From the NCBI GenBank assembly GCA_963920575.1, contig OY986972.1:12908010-12972009 (forward strand): a stretch of 64,000 nucleotides of DNA, read 5' to 3'. The number at the start of each line of letters is the position of its first letter. Position 1 is the first letter of the stretch. A model generated the notes under the pieces. The model was not told the DNA's origin. It saw nothing but the letters and a program-made list of their open reading frames with translations, and made no database searches. Shown here in pieces: positions 47,758 through 57,890 of the stretch. Origin of the DNA: Narthecium ossifragum (taxonomy: Eukaryota > Streptophyta > Magnoliopsida > Dioscoreales > Nartheciaceae). A program made the translations under genes and the position numbers.

Positions 47758-50329
47758 TGTGAGGGCCCGCCCCTCAGACCTGACTCGACCACGTGGGTCG
47801 AGAGCCGGTTTCCTGTTGGTTTGGTTCCGCGTCGGGCACGATCGGGTGATCGTGTGGCGGTTTGGACCCCAGGGGCATTTTGGTAAATATGCCCCCTGGT
47901 GGTCGGTTTCACACCCGCGTTGCACCCACGGCCTTGGATTGATGTATGTGGTTGTTTAGAATGGTTAGGTAGGCCCGGGATCGGAAGATCCCAGCTCGGG
48001 CGCGCTAAAGCTCATTTTCGGGCTCGTTAGCGGGCCGGTGGGCTTTAGTCCCGTTAGTGGCTTGGTGAGTGGAGGGTGGTTGGAGCAGTTGGCTCCAACC
48101 CCCCCACCTGCTCTCCTCTCTTCTCTCCTCTCTTTCTTTCCCCTGCCCACGTTTCTGTTTCTTCTCTTCTCCTCCTACCAGCGTTTCTTCTCTCCTTCTC
48201 CTTTCTCTTCTCCTCCGACTGGGTTTGACCTTGGAGGACTGAGCTTGAGCAGCGGATCTTCACGGCGCGGCTGGCTGGACGCGTGGAGAAGCTTCATTGC
48301 TTGCCCAGGTAGGTGTTTCTACCCCGATCCTTGGATCGGGTTCTACTAGGTTAGGTTGCATATGTGGTTTGCTGTGGAATGCCATGCTAGGATGTTGTGT
48401 AATCCGTTGTGTATGCAATGTGAATGGTTTGGAGTGTTTGTATGCCAAGATTTCGTATTCTAACGGCTGGTTTCCGAAACGTCGCCGTTTTGTCGGTTTT
48501 TGGTTTTCCGACCTAAAATGGGATTTAACCATCTAAAACTGGATTTCTTTACATCATTGGATTCTCCACTTCAAAATACACTTGCCTACCAAGTTTCATT
48601 GTTTTAAAACATGTTTTGATCCTTGAAAACCTAGAAATGGGATTTCTGGCATTTTGCGTCGCGAGCTCGACAGTCGATCGGTGCATCGACCATCAGGCTC
48701 GACGGTCGATCGAGGTATCGACCGTCAAGCTTTAATATACTTACTCTGGGCCTGACGGTCGACCGTCGGATCGACCGTCGCATCGACCGTCGGGCTCTGT
48801 CGAGATTTTGGCTTCCCAGGGTCGATGCATGGATCGACCGCGAGATCCCCTTCTTTTCCCTTTTACCCGACAGTCGACCGTCGGATCGACCGTCGCATCG
48901 ACCGTCAGGCTCTGTTCGATTTTGGGCTTCTCAGGGTCGATGGTTCGATCGACCGTCGCCCTTGGTTTTTCTTCGCATGGGTCTCACGGTCGATCTCTGG
49001 ATCGACCGTGGCATCGTCCGTGGCCTCACGGTCGATGCACGGATCGACCGTCGCATCGACCGTGAGCGCCTGAATAGTGTTTTCTGGCTTTTCTTGGACG
49101 GATTTGGTTTGGGATTAGTACCTAAGCATGTTGGGAAGCATGTAGGGGAATTTGATGGGGTTTTCAAGGGTTTTTCCATCGGGTTTGAGAATCGATTCAT
49201 GTGACATCCTTCTTGGTAAATATATGGCTTTACTTGCATTTAAATACTTGTATGATTGTAATTAAATGATCAGTTGTTTGCTTAGCCATTAACTAGCTAT
49301 GAGTGCTAGTTAATGAGAAACTGTGGAACCTTAGCCTCTTGCCGGCGAGTGCCGAGGGCTATTGTATATCTATGGAACTTATAACTGCTGATGTGACATA
49401 TAGAGACATCTAGGGTAGATGTTTGCTTAAGCTCATGCATTGTATGCATTAGAAGCATTTGAGGTTAGGCGGGCGATGGTTTGGGTCGCAGATCCGAGGC
49501 TCTCAGGTAGCTCGGATCTAGCCTTAGGGCCGTGGCTGGGTAGTCAGGATTAGGGTGTGATTGTTGATCTGAATCTTTGGTGATTGAGGATTGCGTTAGT
49601 CGGACTGGAATATTATACTGCTTGAGGTTTAGAGGTCGTGTCGGCTCTCCAAGGCCAAGTGCTAAGGATGGTTGTCGATGTCCCTGACGTGTGTCCCCAG
49701 GCAGTGGCTTCCTGCTGGGTAAAGGGTGTTCCTACTTGTTCTGGTTCTTGGTTTCCTCCCAGCGTGTTTGGATGATATTCCCAGCGTGGTCGGTTGAGAA
49801 GAGTAGGATCCCTTGGGGAATCGATAGGGGTTATGGGACCCCGTGGCATCCTTTAGACTTAAGCGGAGAAATAACAATGTTGTTGTTTACCTCCTTTCAG
49901 TGTGCCGTAGAGTAGAACCCTACTGAGCTTATCGCTCATTCCTACCCGGGCTGCGTTTGCAGGTGCAGGCGGAAGTTCTTCGTCCGTGGAGCCGGCGGGA
50001 TCTGCCTTTGGCGGCGCGAGCACATCCAGAGGCGTCTGAGGTTTTGTTGGAGGATATGACTGTTGTACCCTTTTGTTATATATATATGCAGGTTGAAAAC
50101 CCTTGAGGATTTTGGAATCATTGTATTATATCTGTCTCATGGGAGTTTTTGTATCAAATGCAAACTGTACAACTTGATGATGTATTACAATTGAATCTGT
50201 TTGCCTCTGGATTATAAATTGTTTAAATTTATCCGTCTTTCCGCATTTGTATCGCGCCGATTGAAGATGAATAGTTATTGCAACCCTCACGTCCCGTCCT
50301 GGATGGGTTTTCTGGGTCGGGGCGTGACA
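47758..50329 (+). repeat. 3' LTR of the Tekay-like element
   Basis: 2572 bp, TGTGAGGGCCC to GGGGCGTGACA, preceded by GGGACGAAATTC..AAGGTG, the usual 3' end and weak polypurine tract of this lineage, and followed by the CTCTC duplication. The palindrome array at 48668-49071 has one extra unit (about 49008-49065) compared with the 5' LTR. Confidence 0.95.
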
Positions 50330-50334
50330 CTCTC

Positions 50335-51269
50335 CCTACGCTGACCTCGCCCAATCCGCCGTCCGCCGCGCCATCACCGACCCCGCCCAACCTGAACGGC
50401 GTGACCATCACCCCACGCCGTCGCCGACCAAGCCACGCTCGACGCCATTGGCCCTCTCCCCACGCCGACCTCGCCCAACCCGCCGTCAGTCGCGCCATCG
50501 CCGACCTCACCCAACCCGAACGACGTGACCATCGCCCCATGCCATAGCCGACCAACCCACGCCCGACATCATCTGCCACACCCGATGCCCGACCCCATCG
50601 GCCACGCCCGACCCCATCGGCCACGTCAGACGCCAGACACCATCGGCCCTCTCCCCACGCTGACCTCACCCGACCTCGCCCAACCCGCCGTTGCCGCGCC
50701 GTCGCCGACCTTGCTCGACCCGCCGTTGCCGTGCCGTCGCCGACCTCACGCAACCCGAACGGCGTGACCATCGCCCGTCGCCGTCACGCCCGACGCCGGC
50801 AGCCCGATGCCCGATGCCCGAGGCCCGCCATCGGCTGTCTCCCCACGCCGACCTCTCCCAACCCGCCATCAGCCGCACCGCCGCCGACCTCGCCAAACCC
50901 GAACGGCATTACCATCGCCCCACGCTGTCACCGACCAAGCCATGCCCGACGCCATCGGCCACGCCCGACGCGCCAACCTTGCCCAGACGGTGCTCTACGA
51001 CCAGCTAAGAAGCCGGCGACGCCCAAGGTAGTGTTCCTCTCACCCATCCCCTCTCCTCTCTCCCTCTCTATTCCCCTCACCCATCCCCTCTCCTCTCCCC
51101 ACGCCGATGTCGCCCAACCTCGTCCAATGGGGCGAGTTCATCACGTCGGGGATCCCGTTCCTCTACATCGCCGGGTGGATCGGGTGGATAGGGAGGAGCT
51201 AGCCATCCCATCCCTCTCCCCCATCCCCTCTCCTCTCTCCCATCCCGCTCTCTCCCTCTCTGTTCCCAT
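50335..51269 (+). repeat. GC-rich tandem array, right part of the composite element
   Basis: Imperfect units of roughly 130-160 bp, each with CCGACCTCGCCCAACCCGCC, a GCGCCATCGCC word and CCGAACGGCGTGACCATCGCC, four to five times between 50335 and 50950. This strong composition opens long spurious frames on both strands (up to 196 codons, Arg/Pro or Arg/Gly rich). The same words occur at 31380-31640, left of the LTR element, so this was once one array. At 51124-51203 it contains a short extra copy of part of psaF. Confidence 0.7.
51124..51203 (+). pseudogene. psaF: Partial second copy of a psaF segment
   Basis: The peptide [20 protein letters not shown] with RS and a stop repeats the segment also found at 51478-51555 of the longer relic. 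In this short copy the frame is unbroken, whereas the longer copy has a frameshift at the same place. It is joined upstream to the CCGACC array. Confidence 0.8.
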
Positions 51270-51703
51270 GCCTTCGCCAAGCGAGAGAAGCAGTCCCTCA
51301 AGAAGCTGGAGTCCTCCTTGAAGCTCTACGCCCCCGACTCGGCCCCGGCCCCCACCCTCGCCATCAAGGCCACCATGGAGAAGACCAAGCGCCAGTTTGA
51401 GAACTACGGCAAGTTCGGGCTCCTCTACGGGTCCAACGGGCTGCCCCACCTCATCGTCAGCGGTGACCAGCGACACTGGGGCGAGTTCATCACGCACGGG
51501 GATCCTGTTCCTCTACACCGCCGAGTGGATTGGGTGGGTAGGGAGGAGCTACTTGATCTCCATCCGGGGGGGAGAAGAAGCCCACGCAGAAGGAAATCAT
51601 CATTGACGTGCCGCTCTCCTCGCGGCTGGTCTTCCCGGGGTTCATATGGCCGGTGGCCGCCTTCAGAGAGTACGTCAACGGCGACCTCATCGCCTAGGAT
51701 GTC
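51270..51703 (+). pseudogene. psaF: Photosystem I subunit III (PsaF) relic
   Basis: The mature PsaF protein is recognisable from AFAKREKQSLKKLESSLKLY through PTLAIKATMEKTK, FENYGKFGLLYGSNGLPHLI and SGDQRHWGEFIT, then in a second phase [17 protein letters not shown], then in a third phase [22 protein letters not shown] and NGDLIA. The intact protein binds plastocyanin on the lumen side of photosystem I. Here the transit peptide and N-terminus are missing, there are two frameshifts (near 51500 and 51570), and the conserved IAKD near the end is IA-stop-D. No intron interrupts it. GC is far higher than in PP2A or LPPD. It sits in a transposon-like composite, so I read it as a captured or retrocopied fragment. 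Confidence 0.92.
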
Positions 51704-52067
51704 TGGATTTCTATTTGATTAAAATGGTCTCTTTTTTTGAAAAAAATATCTGTGGTTGAGTTTTCTAATTCAATTATTTAGATGTGTAATTGTTGATTTT
51801 CTATTGAATCTAGCATTTTTTAATGTATGTGTTCTTTAAATGAATTCTTTTAACATTTTATTTTTTGGACAATAAATAACCTAGCAGTTTTTTTCCATTA
51901 ATTTATTTTGACAAATTGGTGTTTTAACCTGATATTAGAAGAGAGTTCAAATCATAATTCCAGATGAGAGTGGATATGACTTTGAATCCGTACTCGATCC
52001 GTTTTTTTCTTAAAGTAAATATTCATGTGTTTCAAAGCACTATCAGCCCCTTAAATTATATTTGATA
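51704..52067 (+). other. AT-rich segment after the psaF relic
   Basis: About 360 bp, AT-rich, without a frame. The first part may be the captured psaF 3' UTR. It ends at the A just before the Helitron start. Confidence 0.45.
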
Positions 52068-53042
52068 TCTATAGTATATGGGAGGGAGGCTAGGATTTAT
52101 CTTCAAATAAATTCGACGGTTCAGATTCCATCTAAAACCTCGAGATTCCCACCCAAATTTGGTTCCCGCCCAAAATTCCTGCCCAAAAACACCCACTCAT
52201 TCATCTCCCTAGCTAATACCAGCCATCCCATTCCCGTCACTAGGAAAAGGTCCTCCGCCTCCTCTCTCATCTCCCATCCCCCTCTCCCTCTCCCTTACCT
52301 TAATCGAGCTCCACACACCGTTGACCTCGCCCCACGCCCAACCCGCCGTCGGCTATCTCCCATCACCCATCCCCCTCTCTCACTCTCTCCTCCCATAGAA
52401 GCTAGAAGGAGATCGAAAGGAAGGGAGAGAGAGGCGAGGAGGAGGAGTAGAGATGCAGAGATCCAAGAAGAGAGAGAAAGGAGGAGGATGCATAGTAGCG
52501 ATCCAGAGGAGCACGAAGAGGTGGCCGTCCATCTGGTGCTATCTTAGTCGGCGAACTCTGGAATGATGGTGAGGTTGACGTTGTCGGCAACAATCGGCAA
52601 CGTCGAGCTCCTCTGCCTTGACGTTGAGCTCCTCAACCCAGCCATCTTCACCGATCGCGGCCCAGCCCTCGATCTCCGTCATCCTCTCGCCAAGCAGGTC
52701 GCCGCCGCCTTTAGGGGGCGGGTGTGTTGGCGGCGGGATGAAAGAGGTAAGGCTTGGATTTGTAACCCTAAGCCATCCCTTACATGGGCCGTTGATCTTT
52801 ATGATCCAATGACTCAGATATGAGCCAATAGAAAACCTGGAGCTATCTTTTTTTAGCATTATTCGAGTAAAGATCCAAGGTTAAGACACTATTTGGTTTC
52901 GTAATTCTCGAATAAAAAGTTCTACGCCTCTAGATAAATGGATATTGTAATTCACTCTCAAACAATTGCTCAGACGTTAACCAACTTATAAATCACAAAA
53001 AAAAGTTATAATATCCGTGTCGTAGGCACGGGTATTTACTAG
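52068..53042 (+). mobile_element. Short non-autonomous Helitron
   Basis: It begins with TC (TCTATAGTATATGGG) after an A and ends with CTAG before a T, the A/T insertion rule of Helitrons. Seven bases before the CTAG is a stem-loop CCGTGTCgtaGGCACGG (stem of seven pairs with one T-G). There is no terminal inverted repeat or target duplication, as expected. The interior is GC-rich with a purine-rich GAGGAGGAG part (52430-52510) and a segment around 52560-52740 that looks like captured coding sequence but is not recognised. Rep/helicase is absent. Confidence 0.85.
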
Positions 53043-53699
53043 TATATATATAGGGAGATTATCTAGAGGGAACTGGTGCTCTATCTCTTGTATAGAGAAC
53101 CAGCTTCTGGACCGTCCAATCCCATCCAACGATCAGGATCAATTCGAGGCTTATTAAGCTTCTTTGCGAGAGGACCTCCCCCGAGCCTCTTCGCCATCGC
53201 CGCAACCGCCGCGCTTCTTCGCGATCCTATCGCCTCCCCCGAGCTTCTTCGCCATCGCCGCCACTGCTGCTCCTCCCTATTGCGTCTTCGCCATCGCCAT
53301 AAATCGCTTCGTTCATGGACGACATGTGAGTAAGAAATGAAATTTGTTTTATTGAAGCCTGGAATTTTCCCATGATATGACATGCATTGATCACTAGATA
53401 TCTCTTCATTATGATGAAGCATATGATTCCTATTATTATGCTAGTATGGACATTTATGGAAATGCTTCTTTTGAGAAGCTATGATTCTTGGTTCTTCTCT
53501 GGTTTGCTGATCTTGTGAGGTTATGTGAAGATTTTGTTGGACTTTAAATTGGTTATGGATTTGTATTACTGCTTTTTTGTATTCTACCATTCTCTGGTGT
53601 CTAGTTGAAGTGCATTGATAAGGACTATTCATTTTTGGATCTTCATCGCACATCACCCTCCTAAATCTGTTCTTTGTTTATGTGGTTTCTACTTAAATT
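53043..53699 (+). other. Spacer upstream of the esterase relic
   Basis: It starts TATATATATAGGGAG and TATAGAGAACCAGCTTCTGG, then has a duplicated CCCCCGAGC(C/T)TCTTCGCCATCG (53178 and 53237) and a GCC-rich part that could be a decayed leader or first exon. No start or frame for the esterase can be fixed here. Confidence 0.4.
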
Positions 53700-54140
53700 T
53701 GCAAGGTATGCTATGGAATGCAGCATTTCAATGAAAGGTAAAATAATCATACATAATCCAATCTGTTATATAGTAATTCCCCTGTTCTTAGCCAATGAAG
53801 ATGAGATTCTCATCTGAAATATTAATTTCCCTGATTCAGGGACTAGAACTAAGCTTGCAGAAGCCGGTTATAATTTCTTATTTGGTAAGATTTCTTCACA
53901 AGCATATGTGGTAAGATTTCTTATTTCTTTTTTTTCCAGAGAAGTTGTATTAGATTAGACACAAAAGTGGCATTCACAAAATTATAATTGTGTGACTATA
54001 CTTCAAAGAGAAGGGAGAACGAAATGAAACAGAGATATCTACTTGGTGGGTCCATGGGTGGAGTTGTAGCCCTTCTCCTACACAAGAAGAAACCCACCTA
54101 TTGGGATGGTGTCGTCTCGATTGCTCTTATGTGCAAGGTT
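53700..54140 (+). pseudogene. Monoacylglycerol lipase / caffeoylshikimate esterase-like relic
   Basis: Three exon-like blocks in order. About 53707-53738 gives YAMECSISMK with a GT donor. About 53838-53880, after an AG, gives GTRTKLAEAGYN. About 54012-54138 gives RENEMKQRYLLGGSMGG then VALLLHKKKPTYWDG and ALMCK. This is the order of the plant alpha/beta-hydrolase family that contains caffeoylshikimate esterase and MAGL-like lipases. The nucleophile elbow G-x-S-M-G is present, but the usual E before S is G. The segment between blocks two and three (normally GHGKS..G and about 40 residues) is missing, the oxyanion-hole part is missing upstream, and everything downstream is cut off by an LTR at 54249. 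It is a fragment, not a working gene. Confidence 0.8.
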
Positions 54141-54248
54141 ATTTGAAACTCATACTTTCATGGAGATTTCTTGTATCAAAACTAACATATATGTACTTTA
54201 GCTATATCATTGACATGAATGTTAAATTTATTTGGACACATTGCTGAA

Positions 54249-55307
54249 GAGATTCATTTTTTGGAGTCCAGATTTGATTCATGAAGATCCCAGCTGGTTG
54301 CACCACATTTCCTAGTTATATTAGGAGTTTATTTGATCTTTCCTTGATTAGTGGGATTGGCATGTGGTTAATGGAAGAAAGGGTGGACACTTTAGGAAAA
54401 ATGGCTGGGAGGAATAAAGAAGAGAAAGAAGAGAACGGCCAGAAAAAGCAGAAGAGAACGGCCAGAGAAAAGAAGCAGAAAAAGAAGAGGACGACCAGAA
54501 AAAGAAGGGGAGAGGAGCAGAGAAAGAAGCAGGATGACCAGAAGAAGAGGATCAGAGTTTTCATTCTATTCTCTTCATCCTAGTTCTGATTGACGATGTG
54601 TATTTATGAAACATTGGTTTTCTTTCTAGCAACCATGAATACCTAGTTTTCTTATTCTAGGGTTTGGATGAAGTCATTGAGTTTCTGATTTGAATTGAGT
54701 TGGGTTGTTGAGAATATTCTTGTTAGTTGCAATTTGATGAAATCGTTTCTTTTTCTTGCAAGTTACTGGCCATGACTTGTATGTTTCAGATGTTGAACGA
54801 AGTAACGAAAGTTGAAGTTTAACATTAGTTCGTGGTTTCATCAAACCTTGGTAGTATATGTTAGAAATAAACATATGACAAGGTGATTTTTGTTCAAGGA
54901 TTCCTACGAGCCCAATGAATCTAAATTAATTCCTGTGATCACGAAAGTAGACATAGAATTAATTTAGGTATTTGAGTTATACCTTGAAAGAGGATTTCAC
55001 ATAAAAAAAAAGGAATTCAGTCATGATAATTAACAAAGTTCTATTTTCAGCAACCAGATTAAAATTCATTAAAGAGATTCAATCGATGAAATCCAAATCC
55101 TAGAAACCTTTCATACTCTTCTATTTAATATTTATTTGCTTTCAGTTCAGATTTGTCAGTGTTATATCTCATTTGGATTGCTTAGATAATATAAGAAATT
55201 GGATACATTGGTGCTTGAATCATCCTCCTTGTGAAAACGATACTCTTTTTGCCCTATTCTACTTGTCACGAACCATGCACTTGTGGTAGAGACCAAAGGG
55301 AACATCA
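54249..55307 (+). mobile_element. 5'-truncated LTR of family B
   Basis: Nearly identical to 17535-18714, starting inside the LTR at GAGATTCATTTTTTGGAG and ending GGGAACATCA. About 460 bp at the 5' end are missing. The purine-rich tandem repeat is shorter here than in the other copy. No primer site or internal region follows; on its right is the - strand frame of another element. Confidence 0.85.
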
Positions 55308-56260
55308 CCTTTCATCCAATCAATATGTGCTGTCGACCACAGATCATTAATAATATCATCACACATTGGCGAAACATCATTCAAATCATCATGAACAAGT
55401 AAAGTCTCATTAGGAATCGCATAATTGCATGTGTCACTAACATTGGTAAATTGGGTATCACAAGTATCATCATTAGAACTAGGAAGTACCGACTCATTCC
55501 CACACTCATCAACCTCATAATCATATGATTCCATCAAAGATGTGAGTTGCTCAATTTGGGCTTGTATCCTAGCTATTGATTGTGATTGAGAATGTATAAT
55601 TGGTGTTAGTTCCTCAAAAGTATCACGAACCGGTAAAACCCCAAAAGGAATCTCATCGTTGCTTGTATTATAAGCATTGGTAAGATGACCATCATAAGCA
55701 TTATCATCAAAATTAGGAGGCACTACCTCATTCTCACCACCATCAACGTCATCATCATATGAATCTATCAAAGAAGCTATTTGGCCAATTCGGGCTTCTA
55801 TATTGGCTATTAATTGTGAATGAGAATGCATAATTGGTGTTAGTGCCTCAAAAGTCTCTAAATCGGTACGAGTCATTTCATCTAAAGATGGATCTACTTG
55901 CACTTGTGATTCAAAGGGACTGAGAGGCTCATACCAATGTTGGGGTGGTGGGTATTGTGTTTGAGGAACATAAGATGGTTCAAAATTAGGTGCAAAGTAT
56001 TGGTTTGGTACGCTTGAATCTTGTGATTGAACATTATGAGGATAGTAACCTTGGAATGGCCAATAAGGGTATGAATGATCACTCAAACCCGAATCATAGG
56101 TGTATGAATGCGAATCATATGTCGGGTTCGAGAAATCATAAGTATCATTAACATAAGTGGGTGCATAATTAGATGGTAAAAAATAATTATTTAATGTGGC
56201 ACCCGATGACATATAATTATTGGCCATGTATAAACAATCAAATAAACAAGAACCAAGCAA
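55259..56260 (-). CDS. Unidentified 333-codon frame of LTR element A
   Basis: Open from an ATG near 56260, or from the in-frame ATG at about 56225 (MANNYMSS). The N-terminal third is rich in Tyr, Asn, Ser and Pro. Two related blocks follow, FEALTPIMHSHSQLIANIEA near residue 139 and FEELTPIIHSQSQSIARIQA near 216, each leading into an acidic D/E-rich stretch, so a roughly 75-residue unit is duplicated. I see no gag, CCHC or protease motif. The position, just after a primer site, is that of gag or an extra upstream frame in Tat-branch elements. The last 16 codons are antisense LTR B, so the natural C-terminus is lost. Function unknown. Confidence 0.6.
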   Translation of the reverse strand: MLGSCLFDCLYMANNYMSSGATLNNYFLPSNYAPTYVNDTYDFSNPTYDSHSYTYDSGLSDHSYPYWPFQGYYPHNVQSQDSSVPNQYFAPNFEPSYVPQTQYPPPQHWYEPLSPFESQVQVDPSLDEMTRTDLETFEALTPIMHSHSQLIANIEARIGQIASLIDSYDDDVDGGENEVVPPNFDDNAYDGHLTNAYNTSNDEIPFGVLPVRDTFEELTPIIHSQSQSIARIQAQIEQLTSLMESYDYEVDECGNESVLPSSNDDTCDTQFTNVSDTCNYAIPNETLLVHDDLNDVSPMCDDIINDLWSTAHIDWMKGDVPFGLYHKCMVRDK

Positions 56261-56488
56261 AAAGTTAGAAATACGTTACAAAGGGCTGGTCCAAGCACGA
56301 GACGTCCGTCGTCGACCGTAAACCGTTGATTCTCCTCAAGTCGGCGTCTCCTAACAACAAGAAGATATAGCAATGTAAGTACGAATTTTTTTTCTTTCTT
56401 TTTTTTTTTCATTTTTTTTACGATATGAAAGGAAATTTATAAGGAATATTAGACTAAGCAAAGCAATTCAATCATCTCCTATAGCAAT

Positions 56489-56504
56489 CCCCGGCAACGA
56501 CGCC
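56489..56504 (-). other. Primer-binding site of element A
   Basis: On the - strand TGGCGTCGTTGCCGGG, seven bases after the LTR end. It differs by one base from the Athila/Tat form in the nested element. Confidence 0.85.
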
Positions 56505-57093
56505 AAAATTTTGGTACGACTTGAAAAGTGTCGTGGCTTAACAAGTCAAACCAAAATTACGAATTTATAATAAAACTACTAACTAACTACTTTAGGGGTA
56601 GATAGCAGTGAGTCCGAGTCGAATCCACAGGGAATGCGTAGGAAAATAATTAAACTACTAAACCCAATCTAAGTATCCCTACCAACAAGTTGGGAAAAGA
56701 TTGAGAATTGAAATTAAACTAATACTAAAAAATTAATAAATAAGAGAAAATGTACCAGAGAATTCTTAATCAATAACCAAGGTTCTACCAGGTCTTCCTA
56801 AGATCAGGGCATGCAAACACGATGAATGGCTTTCCTAATAGTTGATAAGTGAATGGCTAGTTCTCCTTATCACTCAACAAGTTCTGTTTAGGATTCCTTG
56901 TTGGCAAGAACAATTATCTAATTATCAGTGACCGAATGATTAGTTACGTTCACTGCTAATGAACCCTCTTATTAGGATGAGTTCATCGAAAATAGTATTA
57001 CGGATATGGATTTAGGTGTAAAATCGAGATGGGTTTAACATCTCGATGGCCAAGCTATAAAGGTAGGATGCATGAAGGATTAGGGATGGAACG

Positions 57094-57172
57094 TAGTGGG
57101 ACTAGCACTACTATAGTGGGACTAGCACTACTATAGTGGGACTAGCACTACTATAGTGGGACTAGCACTATA
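57094..57172 (-). repeat. 20-bp minisatellite, four copies
   Basis: Unit GTGGGACTAGCACTACTATA (+ strand) four times, the last incomplete, almost without differences. A single related GGGACTAGCATGG lies at 57212. Confidence 0.95.
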
Positions 57173-57659
57173 CAATCCCTAATCACGAAGAAGATTTCAT
57201 CCGAGATACCATGGGACTAGCATGGTCCTCTTATTTGGATGAATCCAATCCAAGCCCTAGCATACACAAGCTCCAGAATCAAGTGCAAACAATAACAATC
57301 CAGACATCCAGCAAGAAATCGACACCAAGATATAAAGAAAATAGAAATCAATCCATATAAGTCAAACAATCATGTATACAAGCCTTAGATCTCTGAAATC
57401 CATAATAGAAATCTTAGTTACATCATAAGAATCCCATGGTAAAAAGTTAGCTACTCATCTTTAGGGTTTGATCCATAGATGAAGGTTGATGAAGCTCTTC
57501 CCGCCATGGATTTCCTCCCAAAGATCTCTAAAGAAAAGTTAAAAAAAAGAAGGAAAACGTTCTCCCTCTCCAAGGGAGAAGAAAGACCCTGAAAAACCCT
57601 AAAAAATGCCTATTTATAGCCCACGTATCACCCTTTAACTCGGATTAGATCTGAACCGT

Positions 57660-57890
57660 CGATTTTCTTCACTGCGAAGGTAGGATCGATCCCTCCGGGA
57701 GTGTTAGATCGATCATACTCATCAAAAACGTCAATTTCTAGCTTTTCCCGAGTCCGATCGATCGAACTACGGGTGTCCGATCGATCGGACTCAGTAGGAG
57801 CGATCGAGGGATCGATCGGACTGCGTACAGCTGAAATATATAGCTTCTGTGAGGTTTCTGCATAGTCCGATCGATCGGACTTTCCATCGT
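57660..57890. repeat. GATCGATC palindrome array in LTR A
   Basis: About seven palindromes, including AGTCCGATCGATCGGACT forms, GGATCGATCC and AGATCGATC, in 230 bp. On the - strand the array ends about 40 bp before the TATA box of the LTR. Confidence 0.85.

Larger units (their letters stand above)
31657..50329 (+). mobile_element. Tekay/Del-like Ty3/gypsy retrotransposon, defective, with nested insertion
   Basis: An 18.7-kb insertion with LTRs 31657-34173 and 47758-50329, TG..CA ends and the target duplication CTCTC (31652-31656 and 50330-50334). A primer-binding site for initiator tRNA-Met follows the 5' LTR. The interior encodes gag and protease, then is broken by an Athila-like element, and resumes in the middle of reverse transcriptase, followed by RNase H and integrase. 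The C-terminal part ([23 protein letters not shown]) resembles the chromodomain-like tail of Tekay/Del chromoviruses. A frameshift in gag, four lesions in pol and the missing PR-RT segment make it non-autonomous. Confidence 0.93.

Noticed and set aside
50229..51321. Open frames of 180 and 196 codons on opposite strands
   Set aside because: They overlap each other, follow the GC-rich tandem unit and are Arg/Pro or Arg/Gly rich without any domain. They are a composition artefact.
52062..52547. 161-codon frame at the Helitron start
   Set aside because: It begins outside the Helitron, crosses its 5' end and is low-complexity Ser/Arg/Pro. There is no support as a gene.
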